Below are positions 6,457 to 6,678 of a stretch of 6,678 nt of DNA, in pieces. Below the pieces are notes generated by a model. It was given only the letters and a program-made list of their open reading frames with translations, did not search any database and was not told the origin of the DNA. Numbering within the stretch: position 1 is the first letter of the stretch; each line of letters opens with the position of its first letter. The position numbers and the translations under genes were made by a program. Source of the DNA: CAXRGH01 sp964230195 (GTDB taxonomy: Bacteria; Pseudomonadota; Gammaproteobacteria; Enterobacterales; Alteromonadaceae); contig CAXRGH010000079.1 in assembly GCA_964230195.1 (NCBI GenBank), forward strand, positions 1 to 6,678, in the 5' to 3' direction.

Positions 6457-6542
6457 GCAGCTTCTTAAGCAACTTATAAAGTTTTTGCCTGCTTTTGAAC
6501 GGTGTGTACCATCTAGTGATTTGTATATTCAGTAACATACGG

Positions 6543-6561
6543 ATATGCAAAAAGTGCATAT
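6543..6561. repeat. Perfect 7-bp inverted repeat ATATGCA-n5-TGCATAT
   Basis: The two 7-bp arms flank AAAAG. TTGTAT (6520-6525) lies 17 bp before a TATGCA that overlaps the left arm, so this could be an operator over a weak promoter. No T-run follows, so it is not a terminator. No regulator can be named. Confidence 0.4.
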
Positions 6562-6568
6562 AAATTGA

Positions 6569-6637
6569 AGAATGACCGGCCGTTTTGTGCCAACAACGGC
6601 CCCTCGCAACATCATTCATTCTATTTAGAGGGCCGGT
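6569..6637. repeat. GC-rich nested and competing inverted repeats
   Basis: Four dyads share the same bases. GGCCGTT (6578-6584) pairs with AACGGCC (6595-6601), a perfect 7-bp hairpin with a 10-base loop. AGAATGA (6569-6575) pairs with TCATTCT (6616-6622) and encloses that hairpin. ACCGGCC (6575-6581) pairs with GGCCGGT (6631-6637). GGCCCCTC (6598-6605) pairs with GAGGGCC (6628-6634) with one bulged C. The first two can coexist, and the last two exclude the first. The segment is richer in G and C than its AT-rich flanks. It could be an intergenic repeat element, a switching RNA leader or a protein-binding site. Confidence 0.45.
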
Positions 6638-6651
6638 ATCGTTAATATAAT
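6624..6651 (+). promoter_or_regulatory. Putative sigma-70 promoter facing out of the right edge
   Basis: A perfect -10 TATAAT (6646-6651) is preceded, with a 16-bp spacer, by TTTAGA (6624-6629), which matches four of six -35 bases. The right arms of the GC-rich dyads lie in the spacer. The transcript would begin near 6658 and run off the window, so its gene is not visible. AT-rich intergenic DNA can give such matches by chance. Confidence 0.3.
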
Positions 6652-6678
6652 TATTCGCTATATATGACGGAATCTAGA

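Larger units (their letters stand above)
6457..6678. other. Non-coding right end of the window
   Basis: I find no supportable gene in these 222 bases. The only longer frame is on the minus strand, runs back through the terminator and has no family resemblance. The stretch holds the dyads at 6543-6561 and 6569-6637 and a promoter-like sequence at 6624-6651, each listed separately. Confidence 0.5.

Noticed and set aside
6308..6619. Minus-strand open frame of 103 codons
   Set aside because: It runs antisense through the intrinsic terminator and the structured RNA, lacks a ribosome site, and its product resembles no family.
6569..6651. Integron attC site
   Set aside because: The outer core pair (GTTRRRY and its partner) is not present at the right places, and there are no cassette genes nearby.
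6664..6678. Start of a gene at the right edge (ATG at 6664)
   Set aside because: Only five codons are visible, there is no ribosome site, and it falls almost on the predicted transcript start.

Overview
The window reads as chromosomal DNA from a moderate-GC gammaproteobacterium, most likely a marine Alteromonadales such as Shewanella. The basis is the style of the HrpB, ThpR and 5-oxoprolinase genes plus a secreted protein of the DUF4097/GIN type. The genus is an inference; nothing in the sequence fixes it. I see no insertion sequence, phage gene, tRNA, rRNA or CRISPR array.

Left block, all on the minus strand (2460 down to 2): a CPBP-family membrane protease, then thpR (2H RNA phosphodiesterase), pxpA and the first 101 codons of pxpB, which runs off the left edge. 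thpR, pxpA and pxpB are packed with 2-bp gaps, and the pxpA Shine-Dalgarno lies inside the end of thpR, so these three probably share one transcript starting near 1585. PxpA and PxpB are subunits of the ATP-dependent 5-oxoprolinase that opens pyroglutamate to glutamate; pxpC would be expected further left. The protease gene is separated from thpR by 115 bp and probably has its own promoter.

Middle: a 326-bp divergent intergenic region (2461-2786), then hrpB on the plus strand, a complete 809-residue DEAH/RHA-type helicase starting at GTG. It is not followed by mrcB (penicillin-binding protein 1b), its common neighbour in enterics and vibrios, but by a 197-bp gap with a possible weak terminator and a promoter.

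Right block: a single exported protein (5414-6295) whose C-terminal half is nine DGSG repeats with a near-regular 18/17-residue alternation, predicted to form a beta-solenoid. After it come about 120 bp that can fold into a long hairpin and a second weaker one, a good intrinsic terminator (6417-6456), and 220 bp without a gene. That last stretch holds a perfect 7-bp dyad, a GC-rich set of mutually exclusive dyads and a promoter-like TATAAT pointing out of the window.

Most of the window is ordinary housekeeping or accessory sequence. No complete new system is evident. The points most worth a second look are the repeat protein and the two structured intergenic segments to its right.
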